Part shown: in pieces, positions 11,019-18,751 of the stretch | How the letters are laid out: every line of letters begins with the position of its first letter | Numbering within the stretch: position 1 is the first letter of the stretch | Source of the DNA: Stereocaulon alpinum | Taxonomy: Eukaryota; Ascomycota; Lecanoromycetes; Lecanorales; Stereocaulaceae | NCBI GenBank assembly: GCA_018257865.1 | Contig: JAEUBA010000243.1 | Location: forward strand, 1-18,751 | Direction of reading: 5' to 3' | Length of the DNA: 18,751 bases | The notes under the pieces: generated by a model | Seen by the model: only the letters and a program-made list of their open reading frames with translations | What the model was told of the DNA's origin: nothing | Databases searched by the model: none | Program-made: the position numbers and the translations under genes

Positions 11019-11504
11019 AGGTAAGTTATAATCCGTAAGCTTTCTTCCCTAATTATATAACTATTTAGTAATTAGAAATAACCTATAGTTAAGGTATATA
11101 TCTAGGGAATCAGCTGGTACTAATAGGTAATCTTAAGTAATATAACGTAGTAAATTATTATAAAGATCTATATAGAAATATTCCTAAAGCTTTAATAGTT
11201 CGCTTAAATCACCGTTAATTAGTATAGTAATAAATAGAGAACGTAACGCCTAACTAGTAGAAAAGTATTTTAACTTATTAAAGTATTAAAACTATTCGCT
11301 ATTATCGTCTAGAAGACCTAACGTAATATAAGTAGCCTAGAAGGTTAGGTATAAAATAGTATTAATAGTACAAATAGCCGTAAAACTAGTAGGCCCCTAG
11401 ATAACCGTAAGTAGTATACGTAAGTAAAAACGCTCGCCCTATACTAGTCCGTAATAATATATCTAGCTAATTATACGGCCCTATTACTAAATTATCTAGC
11501 GCCG
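11019..11504. other. RIP-degraded sequence with nothing recognised
   Basis: Short frame-3 patches resemble protein (for example KDLYRNIPKALIVRLNHR near 11164-11217), but stop density is high and no family is evident. No RNA gene or terminal repeat is seen. It may belong to the same degraded unit as 9561-11018. Confidence 0.4.
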
Positions 11505-11640
11505 TTCACCTTTCTTACTATAGTAGTATTACGGGTAACCCCGCAAGGTCACGGGCAATACACGTGCTAGGGTTAGTAGGTAAAGGACACTTAGGAGAGG
11601 ACCTAGTAATATAAGTAATCTAGAAGATATCAGGCAGATT
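11505..11640. other. RIP-poor patch retaining CpA and TpG
   Basis: Within 11541-11600 alone I count at least five CpA/TpG sites (in gcaagg, gtcacg, gcaata, acacgtg, gacac), whereas neighbouring hundreds of bases have almost none. It falls at the left end of the proposed LTR. Confidence 0.7.
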
Positions 11641-11861
11641 ATAGGGTAATATAGTAGATATAGGTCTAAATCACCTAGATTATATTAGGGCTTAGTATAA
11701 TTAAGGTAAATATATAAGGAAGGGTTTTCCTTTAATAGAATATTTTCTTATCTCCTTATATTTAACTTATATAATAGAGAGGAGTCTTAGCTAAAGATAA
11801 TTTAATAACTATCTATCTCTATTACCTTTTAGTACTTAATATACTATATAATTTACCCGTA
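11527..11861 (+). repeat. Probable 5' LTR of the Gypsy-type element (borders approximate)
   Basis: This lies just upstream of the Gypsy gag and contains an AT-rich core with atatataag (11709-11717). A 9-bp inverted pair, tacgggtaa (11530-11538) and ttacccgta (11853-11861), sits close to the proposed ends. LTRs begin TG and end CA; here those would have become TA. About 95 bp of leader separate it from the likely gag start. No second LTR is present in the window, so the identification rests on position and end symmetry. Confidence 0.45.
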
Positions 11862-11955
11862 GGAGTTAAACTACCCTATTATACTTTAAATACTATACTT
11901 TAGACTATATAGTATAAGTACTTCTAGTTCTACCTTAGGGGAGAGACAGCGCGTT

Positions 11956-12272
11956 ATATCTAAAGTAATAAGTAAATTTAAGGGAAAGGAGGTAGCTCCT
12001 ATTCCTAAGGACGGAATTACTATTAGCGAAGGAGGAATAAAGTTACCTACCCCTACTAAGTTCTCTAGTAGGAAGGGAGGATTAAATACGTTTCTTTAAT
12101 AAATTAACCTATATATAGTATTTAATATATTAAGCTTCTATACTATAAAGGCTAGGAATATATTTTACTTATTATACCTTAAAGATAATATAGTAGTAGT
12201 ACTTTAACCTTAGTTAGAAGAATATCTCTTAATCTAAAACCCTAATATAATAGAGGATAACTCTTTAAAGAT
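11956..12272 (+). pseudogene. Ty3/Gypsy-type gag, 5' part (split by LINE B)
   Basis: Frame 1 reads a Gag N-terminal region. A basic leader containing FKGKEVAPIPKDGITISEGG is followed by KLPTPTKFSSRKGGLNTFL, which closely resembles the start of the capsid-like domain in fungal Gypsy Gag proteins. The likely start is 11956-11958, where ATA followed by TCT AAA replaces ATG; a second ATA at 11968 is the alternative. Only TAA/TAG stops at probable Gln/Trp codons interrupt it. The frame is cut at the 14-bp target duplication and resumes at 17709 in register. Gag would form the particle shell for the element's RNA. Confidence 0.78.
12259..12272. repeat. Target-site duplication of LINE copy B, 5' side
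   Basis: The 14 bases aactctttaaagat are repeated exactly at 17709-17722. Removing one copy and LINE B restores the Gypsy gag frame. Confidence 0.92.
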
Positions 12273-12302
12273 AAGAACTCTTTTACTGAGAATCCCGCGT
12301 CG

Positions 12303-13823
12303 TATCTAATAGCGACGATAACGAGTACGACGGGCGAATAGGCCTACTAGGCTAGATAAGCGATCATACTAGGTTACGAACCTAGCAAAATAATATAAGA
12401 TAGGGGGGGAGGAGAGAAGGGAGGTATTAGTAGTAAAGGTAGATAAGGAACGTATCCTAACGTAATAATAAGGTAATAGCGATAATAGTAGAAACCTACT
12501 AAAGATCTATAAGGCCCTTAAGGTAGGGAAAGAATTAAAGAAAGAATATAGTATATAAAGGCTATAGAATAGGCGCTACTAAAGTTTATAGAGAAGGTTT
12601 AGGGGATACTATAAATAAATATAAATAAGACTATATAGGGCTTCTTCTAAAATATAGTAGAAAGGATTACGGAGTATATATAGGAGAATACTGCTAAAAG
12701 ATATACTATAAAGGAGTACCGTAGCTAACTAACGCGTAAAGACTATCTAACTAAAAGGGTAAATAATAGCTAGGCGGATATAGCTTATATAGCCTAAAGG
12801 GGCTAAAATACTATCTACCTAGCTATACCTAAGATAGAAGATATTAAGAAAGCGAAGTAGGTAATAGTTAGGATTAATAATACTAGCGAAAAGATATAGA
12901 TAGCTATAGTAACTCTTCTCTAACTAATATAAATATTTAGGGGAGTAGGGGGAGTAGCTAGGGAGATTATTATAATAAGGAGGATTATAGGGGGGGATAT
13001 TATTCTCTAAATAACCTTAGTAAAGGCTAGGGAGAAGTTAGAGAAGGATAATAAATAGGTAAGGAGACTTTATAAGTTAGTAAAAGTCCTTTAGAAGATA
13101 ATAATAGTAGCGATTTATAGAGTAAAAAAGATAATAAATATAAAGGACTAATAGGGGATCTTTAAAACCTTAAGGAAAGATAATAGGAAGCTCTACTTAA
13201 AGTTAGAGATAATAAAAGCTAAATAGCTTATATTTATATTAAAGCTAGATATACTTAAGAGGGAGAAGAGATTCTCTATACTAATAATTAAGGTCCTAAG
13301 CCTAGAGGCGGCGAACTAGCTTATTATAAAGGGGATAGTAATAGAGAATAGCCTCCTCTTCTATAATTACTAAGAAAGAGAAGCTACCCCTAAGTAGTAC
13401 TTTAACTACTATAAGTATAGATATATTATTAAGGCGTATAAATACCCTACCCGCTATAGGATATACGCCTAAAACTATATAACTAATAATTACGTAGAAA
13501 GAGCTAGCAGTAAGCCTAAGTATATAGTATATAAAGGGAAGTACTTAGTATAGAGTAAAACCTACTTAATTTAATAGAAGGAGAATACTAAGGCTAGGTA
13601 AAGAATTAAGTATAAGCTAAAATACTTTAAAGAGATCCTAAAGTAATACTTAATAGGGCCTATACTAGCGATACTAGGAAGGACTAGCTTAAAAGGGTAG
13701 TATAAAGTAATCTCTAAAGGGAAGAGGAAGGCCTTAGAGGATATAATAGATAAGCCTTAGAAAGGAATTAGGGAGGTAGCGAAGAGGGGATAACTAATAA
13801 CCCTCTCTAAAGTAGAATAATAA
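12303..13823 (+). pseudogene. LINE B ORF1: Gag-like protein with zinc knuckles, RIP-degraded
   Basis: Frame 3 reads for about 500 codons with TAA/TAG at probable Gln/Trp codons. The N-terminal third is rich in charged residues. The middle includes LEKDNKQVRRLYKLVK-like helical sequence near 13055 (Q at a stop). The C-terminal part has a knuckle array. First knuckle (13398-13439): Y-x2-Y-x4-Y-x4-Y. Second (about 13452-13493): Y-x2-Y-x3-Y-x4-Y. Third (about 13517-13562): Y-x2-Y-x3-Y and a further Tyr. Family members have Cys/Cys/His/Cys at these places, and TGC/TGT and CAC/CAT to TAC/TAT explains every change. The likely stop is the TAA at 13791 or the TAA-TAA at 13818-13823. It would have bound the LINE RNA. 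Confidence 0.82.
13398..13439 (+). other. First ORF1 zinc knuckle with all four ligands changed to Tyr
   Basis: The codons read TAC TTT AAC TAC TAT AAG TAT AGA TAT, then TAT four codons further on. Spacing is exactly that of a C-x2-C-x4-H-x4-C knuckle. Copy A has the same at 5144-5185. Confidence 0.85.
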
Positions 13824-14059
13824 TAACGGCCCCTATCTATAGAGAGAATTAGTCTAATAAATACCCTTAAGTAAACTTTAGGAGTAGTAAAGACTACTAA
13901 AACTACCTAAATATAGGAGAATATCTAAGCGGCCCTTACCTAATAAGGAATACACCCTACCTAAAAATACTATAGTATAATATATAGAGGAAGAAGGATA
14001 CAGTAATAGCACTACTTCTTAAAAACGAAGATATAAAAGATATAGACGTATTAGCAATT

Positions 14060-14065
14060 TAAGAG
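14060..14065 (+). other. Endonuclease QE motif mutated to stop-E
   Basis: TAA GAG follows GCA ATT in frame 2. Active LINE endonucleases have Q-E-P here, with Glu binding the metal. CAA to TAA is a single CpA to TpA change. Confidence 0.78.
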
Positions 14066-14193
14066 CTAGTATATAACCTAATAAATAGAACCTTATATAA
14101 TATAAGTATAAGTAAGTTCTACCTAGCCTATAGGGGAGACCTAGAGGTTAGAACATACTTCTATATAAATAAAAGGATAGATCCTAACGACTA

Positions 14194-14197
14194 GGGG
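14194..14197 (+). other. One-base deletion in a G run (frameshift in LINE B ORF2)
   Basis: Copy B has four G; the paired site in copy A (4385-4389 on the plus strand) has five C. The endonuclease frame is continuous in A and shifts from frame 2 to frame 1 in B. It is the only net length difference between the copies from 12303 to 17708. Confidence 0.85.
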
Positions 14198-16059
14198 TAG
14201 AGTACTAAGAGGGTAACTTATACTTATTATAGATCTAAACTAAGAGAACCTAAAATAATACTAACGCTAAGGACGAAAACACTAAGGAGCTAATAGTAGA
14301 GAGGGTATAGGTATATAATATCTATAACCCTTCGCTAGTAAGCTATATATTAGTAGATAGCCCTATAACTATTCTAAGGCTAAAGGAGGCCTTAGAAAGC
14401 GAAGGCGAATATATTATAGTAGGGGATTTTAATCTATACTACCCCTAATAGAATAACCTAGGACGAGCTATATACTATATAATAGTAGATAGGCTACTAG
14501 AAGTAGTAGGAGAGAAGGGGATAGTCCTTAGACTACTGGAGAAGTTAGTTATATAGTAAAGTAGGGGCTTAGAGAGCGCTATTAACCTTATATTCCTAAC
14601 TAAAGGCGCGTATAATACAATAGTGAAGTACGGAGTAAGAGAAGACCTTAATATAGGGTTAGATTATATACTAATTATAACGGAGCTAGAATAGACCTAA
14701 AGCGAGCGCTAGGTATACTAAAAGAGAGCTTAGAAAAGGATAGAAATAAAGGCGACTAGCGAAGAGATCCGGAAATATATAAGGATCCTAAATAGGGTTA
14801 TAGGTAGATATTTATTAAACTTAGAGGAAGTAATTAACTTATATATTAATAAGCTTATAGCTGCGCTATAGGAGGTAGTAGAGAATACTATTCTATTTAA
14901 GGAACCCTACGCCGGAGCTAAACTATACTAGAACGGGGCGTATATAAGAGTTACTAAGGTATTATAGGTAGCGCTTAAGGCCTACTACTATAGTAGAAAT
15001 ATATAGACTAAGGAGGCTCTCCGCTAGATTAAAAGGAAAAAGGTTACTATCCTATAAAAGACTAGGACGATAGCTTTCTAAGAGGGGGTCTATAGAGTAT
15101 TACTAAGGCTAGGAGAAGTATAGTAACTTATTAAGTAGGGAAGGGAGAGGAGTATACGCCCTAAAGAGCTACTATAATTCCCAGCTATTAAAGACGGGAA
15201 CGGGAATAAAGCGATAGACTTTAAAGGGAAGGTAGAGGCCTTAAGGAGGGTCCTCTTCCCGCCCCTACCCCTAATAGACCTAACGGATATTAAGGGGGCT
15301 AATTACTTAAAGCCTATTATAATAGATAGCGAGATTATTATAAAGGAGGTAAGGGACGCGATCTAGCACCTAGTAGTAGATAAGGCCTTAGGGATTTTAG
15401 GGATCCCGAATAGATTCCTAAGAGTAGTATATATAGAAATAGGGGAGACCTTTTAAAGGGTATTTTAAGCGTACCTAGATTATAGATACTACCTAAAGAA
15501 GTTCTGCGAAGCGAATATAGTAATACTAAAGAAGCTAAAAAAGACTAATTACTCTAAGCCTAAGGCCTATTAACCTATTATACTACTAGATATACTTAGG
15601 AAAGTATTAGAGATAGTAATAGTAAAACAACTTAATAGAATAGCTAAAGTAAATTACCTACTCCTAAAATACTAGATAGGAGGTAGGAAGAGATATTTAG
15701 TAGAAATAGCCCTAAAGACTATTATAGACTTAATCTATATAATATAGAACTAAGATAAGGATAACGTAGCGAGTTTACTATTACTAAATATAGTAGGAGT
15801 ATTCGATAATATATCCTATAAAAGGCTACTTTATAACTTAAGGATAAAAGGAATCCCTAAGGGGATTATCTAGTAGACTATAAGTTTCCTTAAGGATAGA
15901 GTAATATTAATAACCCTAGGGGGTAGGACTAGTTTAGTTAAGGCGGTAGAAATAGGGATCCTATAAGGATTACTAATATTACTAATCCTATTCCTCTTCT
16001 TTAATACGCTACTAATTAAAGTATACTTAAAGGTAAAGATCCTAGTATAGGTAGGAGGA

Positions 16060-16071
16060 TTCGTAGATAAT
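16060..16071 (+). other. Reverse transcriptase active-site box FVDD mutated to FVDN (copy B)
   Basis: Codons TTC GTA GAT AAT in frame 1. Loss of the second catalytic Asp is explained by TpG to TpA. It lies about 80 bp after the damaged PQG box, the normal spacing. Confidence 0.88.
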
Positions 16072-17691
16072 ATATACCTACTAGTATATAGTAAGATAAC
16101 GGAAACGAACTATAGGTAGCTAGAATAGGCCTATAAGCTCTACTAAACGTAGGCGAAAATATATAGGGCGACGTTCGCGCCCTAGAAGTATAAACTAGTA
16201 TATCTATTATACGCCCCTAAAAGGTTTAATATAAAGGAGACGGTATAATTTAGTAACGTAGAGGTTAAGCTAGAAGCGAGTATTAGGGTCTTAGGGCTAT
16301 ATATTAATACTAAACTCCGCTAGGGCTTATATATAGCGTAGGTAAAGGTAAAGGCCGCTACTTAAGCCTAAGCGATTAAGTGCCTAGTAGGATTAACTTA
16401 GGAAGCTATATTTAAGAAGTATAGGAAGGTATATAGTATAGCGGTAAGGCCTATACTTATATTCGTTACTCTAATATAGTATACCCCTACTAGGGGGCGG
16501 GAAGCTATAGAAAAGTATATTAAGACGCTTATAATAATATAGAATAACTACCTATAGATAATACTTAGAGTATATAAGGTAATACTAGTCTAAGTCTTAA
16601 AAGTAGAAGTAGTTATTATACCTATCTAAACCTATCTAGACGCCTTAGTTATAAGATACTAGGTACTAAGGGGAGTATACCCCTTAATAATTAAAGGTAA
16701 CCGCTTAATCTATAGGAGACTGCGGGGAAGGAGAGGAAGGGCGCGCCTAATACGCCTAACCCTATTACTAGAAAAGGAAGAATAGGCCCTATAGGAGCTT
16801 AAGGTAAAGGATTAGGATTAAGCGATAATAATAATAAGGAGGAAGGTATATTAGTATAACCTAAAAATAGATATTAAGGAGTATTAAGATATAGGCGTCC
16901 TAGCTAAGAAGATATAAGGCTAGGTAATAGTAAAGTAGATTAAGCGGTAGGAGGTATATAAGGATACTATCCCTAAGCACTCTTATATACCCGTATAGAA
17001 TAAACTGTTATTTAGAGAAAGGTATAACTACTACCTAAAGCTTAGGAAGGCAGAAAGCTCGATAGTAGTCTAACTCTAAAGTAGGAAGAATAGGTTTAAC
17101 TACTTCCTTTATAAGGTAAGGGTACTAAGGGTCTATAGTACCCGCTATAATTATAGATAGAGGAATTAGGATATAAAGTATATTCTCCTATACTACCTAA
17201 AGCTTAGCGACACTCGAAGGGAGCTTATTAAAGAGGTAGAGACTTATAATATTAGGACTATACTAGCTAAGGTTACTAGTATAAGAGTAGCTATAAGATA
17301 GCTAGTTAGGTTAGGATTCCTAATATAGTATTAACTTACTAAGGAATAGCTCTCTTAGTCTAAACTCCCTATTAAAGTAGAACTAGTAATAAAAACCCTA
17401 AAGATAAAGAAGCCTAAGTATAAGTAGAAGCTAAAGGCGGCGGAGCTACTAGAGTATTATAGGGCCTATTAGGGTAATAGAGATTATTATTACTAGTATT
17501 ATAGAGCCTAGTAGCGAGGTTAGATAGGCGGAGTAGAATAATAAGTAAGCTAATAAGCGAAAGTTTTTAGCTAGAAGGGGCGACTTTAAAAAGGTTTCTT
17601 TTACGTCTAAAGGGCCTTTAACCCCCCTAGATTTCCTAATAATATAAGAGAACACCCTTATTAGTATATATAGATACTAGAATAGGCGTAT

Positions 17692-17708
17692 AAATCAATC
17701 AATCAATC
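17692..17708 (+). repeat. LINE B 3' tail, TCAA tandem repeats
   Basis: The tail reads aaatcaatcaatcaatc and merges into the aa of the target duplication. All CpA sites in it survive, unlike the flanking DNA. Confidence 0.85.
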
Positions 17709-17722
17709 AACTCTTTAAAGAT
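17709..17722. repeat. Target-site duplication of LINE copy B, 3' side
   Basis: Exact 14-bp match to 12259-12272. The first two bases are ambiguous with the TCAA tail. Confidence 0.92.
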
Positions 17723-18155
17723 TATCTCTAATAAGATATATATTAGGAACCTATTAAGGTTCTATTTTAGGGATAGTATTAAAGAGAGAAGGCTAGAATA
17801 AAAGCTTATAAATCTCTAGTAGAAGGGACCCGCGATAGAATATATAGCGTAGTTTAGAGGAATTACTTATTAGCTTAAGTAGTCGGAAGACGCTTAAGCC
17901 GCTATATATTAAAAAGGACTAAAGGATAAGGTTAAAGATAAGCTCGCTTATTCTAATAATATTAGAAACTTTATATAGTTAGTGTCTAAGGTCTACTCTA
18001 TTAATAATAGGTTATATAAAAGAAAGATAGAATAGAAGTCTTTAGGTCTAGTTACTAGGTTTAGGAGAAAGGAAAATGTTTTAGCTATAAAAGCGAAATT
18101 CTCTAGGAAACCTTATAAGGGAAAGAAGTAAAAGAAGGACCTATCTAATATAGAA

Positions 18156-18197
18156 TACTATAAATACTATAAGAAGGGATACTACTAGAATAAGTAT
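18156..18197 (+). other. Gypsy Gag zinc knuckle with all four ligands changed to Tyr
   Basis: Tyr codons stand at 18156, 18165, 18180 and 18195, the spacing of C-x2-C-x4-H-x4-C. The segment between the second and third includes Lys-Lys-Gly before the former His, as in typical retroviral-type knuckles. Confidence 0.85.
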
Positions 18198-18630
18198 CCT
18201 TAATAAAAGTAGGTAGCTATAGTAGGGGATATATACCCTAACTATAATAAATAGGAGTAGCCGGAACGACTAGTATAGTTAACTAGTAAGGAGTATAATT
18301 ACTTAAGTTAGACGGCTTACTATAATAATTTATACTAGATATACCTTAGTAAAAAGAACAGATTAGGATAGTATCCCTAGAAGTTAAGATACTAAGTATC
18401 TATAGTAAATAGTAAAGAATACTTTAGTAAGGATTAAATTAATAATCCCCGCTAGGAACTATCCTCTAGAAGTGAGTTAGAAGAGCTTATAGAGGGAGAA
18501 GCCTTATTAGATAATAAAACCCTTAATAGGATTAAGGCTTTAAGGTTAGATACCTAAAGGACTTAAGAAGAACTGCTAGAATCCTATTAACAGCGATTAG
18601 AGTATATAGAATAGTAGATAATAGATCTAT

Positions 18631-18705
18631 ATTGATTGATTGATTGGTTTATACGCCTATTCTAGTATCTATATATACTAATGAGGGTGTTCTATTACAT
18701 TATTT
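18631..18705 (-). mobile_element. LINE copy C, 5'-truncated 3'-end fragment
   Basis: The sequence after attgattgattgattgg matches the 3' end of copies A (878-about 948) and B (reverse complement of about 17634-17704). Homology stops near 18705, so about 75 bp are present. The minus-strand tail is the same TCAA-type repeat. At two sites C keeps TpG (18684-18685) and CpA (18698-18699) where both A and B have TpA. No clear target duplication is visible; agtagat occurs on both sides (18613-18619 region and 18714-18720), which may be chance. Confidence 0.8.
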
Positions 18706-18751
18706 GTGAAACCAGTAGATGGTACACGTAGTGTGCCTTTCCTAGCCGCAA
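18706..18751. other. Non-RIP flank at the right edge
   Basis: CpA and TpG are frequent again (gtgaaaccag, gatggtacac, gtagtgtgcc). It is too short to assign. It may be unique genomic DNA or an unmutated repeat. Confidence 0.7.

Larger units (their letters stand above)
13780..17545 (+). pseudogene. LINE B ORF2: endonuclease plus reverse transcriptase, RIP-degraded and frameshifted
   Basis: It starts in frame 2 near the ORF1 end and switches to frame 1 at the one-base deletion in 14194-14197. Endonuclease: LKILQYNI (13961-), QE now stop-E (14060-14065), GDFN followed by former HHP as YYP (14419-14445). Reverse transcriptase: a former DVxGAFDN box now LNIVGVFDN (near 15786-15810), a former IPQGSPISP box now IL-stop-GLLILL (15958-15984), FVDN (16060-16071), then LVYSK. 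The thumb-side segment (VIRYRALRGVY-like, near 16650) is followed directly by the conserved C-terminal region (SYIPVWNK near 16980), with no Asp-Gly-Ser RNase H motif seen between. The C-terminal region has former Cys/His as Tyr (17131-17205). The stop is approximate, about 17539-17544. Confidence 0.9.
12273..17708 (+). mobile_element. LINE copy B, Tad1-like non-LTR retrotransposon, near full length, RIP-dead
   Basis: The element is about 5436 bp, inserted in a Gypsy gag with an exact 14-bp target duplication. It carries ORF1 (zinc-knuckle Gag) and ORF2 (endonuclease and reverse transcriptase), then a short 3' region and a TCAA-repeat tail (17692-17708). It is the inverted partner of copy A (874-6285). 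Its 5' end has about 30 bases (12273-12302) before the homology with A begins; part of this, gagaa, also appears at A's end, so A may simply have a small deletion there. A one-base loss in the G run at 14194-14197 shifts its ORF2 frame, while A keeps five G. All catalytic and metal-binding signatures examined are damaged. Confidence 0.95.
17709..18632 (+). pseudogene. Ty3/Gypsy-type gag, 3' part with zinc knuckle
   Basis: Frame 3 continues the gag from 12272 with no frameshift for about 300 codons; stops are TAA/TAG only. Recognisable Gag sequence includes FRDSIKERRLEQ-like (near 17765, Q at a stop), then IEYIAQFRGITYQL-like, KGLKDKVKDKL and NNRLYKRKIE, matching the retrotransposon Gag domain of fungal Gypsy elements. 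A single knuckle follows at 18156-18197 with its ligands changed to Tyr. The tail ends near TAG-TAG at 18612-18617, perhaps once Trp plus a stop. Protease and polymerase should come next but are absent: the frame abuts a LINE tail fragment at 18631. An AAT GTT near 18073 contains one of the few ATG trinucleotides in the window, out of frame. Confidence 0.82.
1..18680. other. RIP-saturated AT-rich block
   Basis: CpA and TpG are almost missing across this interval; for example, 961-1080 contains neither. TpA is very common, and CpG, CpC and CpT persist. This matches repeat-induced point mutation, a premeiotic defence known in Pezizomycotina that converts CpA to TpA on either strand of repeated DNA. 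Consequences visible throughout are loss of nearly all ATG codons, in-frame TAA/TAG at former Gln and Trp codons, Tyr in place of Cys and His, and Asn in place of Asp after T. The interval comprises at least four nested elements. The right limit is placed where TpG and CpA reappear, at about 18680-18700. The call is by eye; dinucleotide indices were not computed. Confidence 0.95.

Noticed and set aside
17449..17655. 68-residue open frame on the minus strand starting at GTG
   Set aside because: It is the inverted counterpart of the frame at 927-1133, antisense to the 3' end of LINE copy B. It is shared only because the LINE is duplicated.
874..17708. LTRs or DNA-transposon terminal inverted repeats formed by the two long inverted arms
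   Set aside because: Each arm is a complete LINE with its own ORFs, tail and distinct target duplication, so the inversion reflects two insertions and not element ends.
18074..18076. ATG as a surviving start codon
   Set aside because: It is out of frame inside the Gypsy gag and opens no meaningful frame.
1..18680. Organelle or low-GC bacterial genome as the source of the AT-rich sequence
   Set aside because: The AT richness comes from loss of CpA/TpG with CpG kept, and the decoded proteins are fungal-type LINE, Helitron and Gypsy elements. No long ORFs or tRNA/rRNA genes are seen.

Overview
The window is a nested-transposon block from a filamentous ascomycete (Pezizomycotina) that has been mutated almost to saturation by repeat-induced point mutation (RIP). 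From base 1 to about 18680, CpA and its complement TpG are nearly absent and TpA is abundant, while CpG, CpC and CpT remain common. This is the CpA-to-TpA signature of fungal RIP, not CpG deamination. ATG is nearly absent, Gln and Trp codons have become TAA or TAG, and zinc-binding Cys/His codons have become Tyr. No intact protein-coding gene is present. Every coding entry below is a wreck recognised by reading through TAA/TAG and allowing CpA/TpG loss.

Layout. (1) 1-873 and 6299-about 6785, minus strand: the replication-initiator (Rep/HUH) part of a Helitron polyprotein, running off the left edge and split by a LINE. (2) 874-6285, minus strand: LINE copy A, a Tad1-like non-LTR retrotransposon with ORF1 (zinc-knuckle Gag) and ORF2 (endonuclease plus reverse transcriptase), flanked by a 13-bp target-site duplication (TSD). 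(3) About 6745-11504: unassigned. It holds a roughly 2-kb plus-strand decayed reading frame that I do not recognise, further coherent frame fragments, and two short tandem repeats. (4) About 11527-11861: a probable LTR, followed by a Ty3/Gypsy-type gag on the plus strand (11956-12272, resuming at 17709-18632). (5) 12273-17708, plus strand: LINE copy B inside that gag, flanked by a 14-bp TSD. (6) 18631-18705: a short 5'-truncated LINE 3' end on the minus strand (copy C). After it, base composition returns to normal at the right edge.

Copies A and B form an inverted repeat with arms of about 5.4 kb around a spacer of about 6.0 kb. They align end to end with one net one-base indel. In life, ORF1 would have bound the LINE RNA, ORF2 would have nicked target DNA and primed reverse transcription, the Helitron protein would have driven rolling-circle transposition, and the Gypsy Gag would have formed particles. 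All are now dead. The block is best viewed as an AT-rich, probably heterochromatic island. Nothing beyond the nested elements is recognised as a new system; the least explained part is 6.7-11.5 kb.
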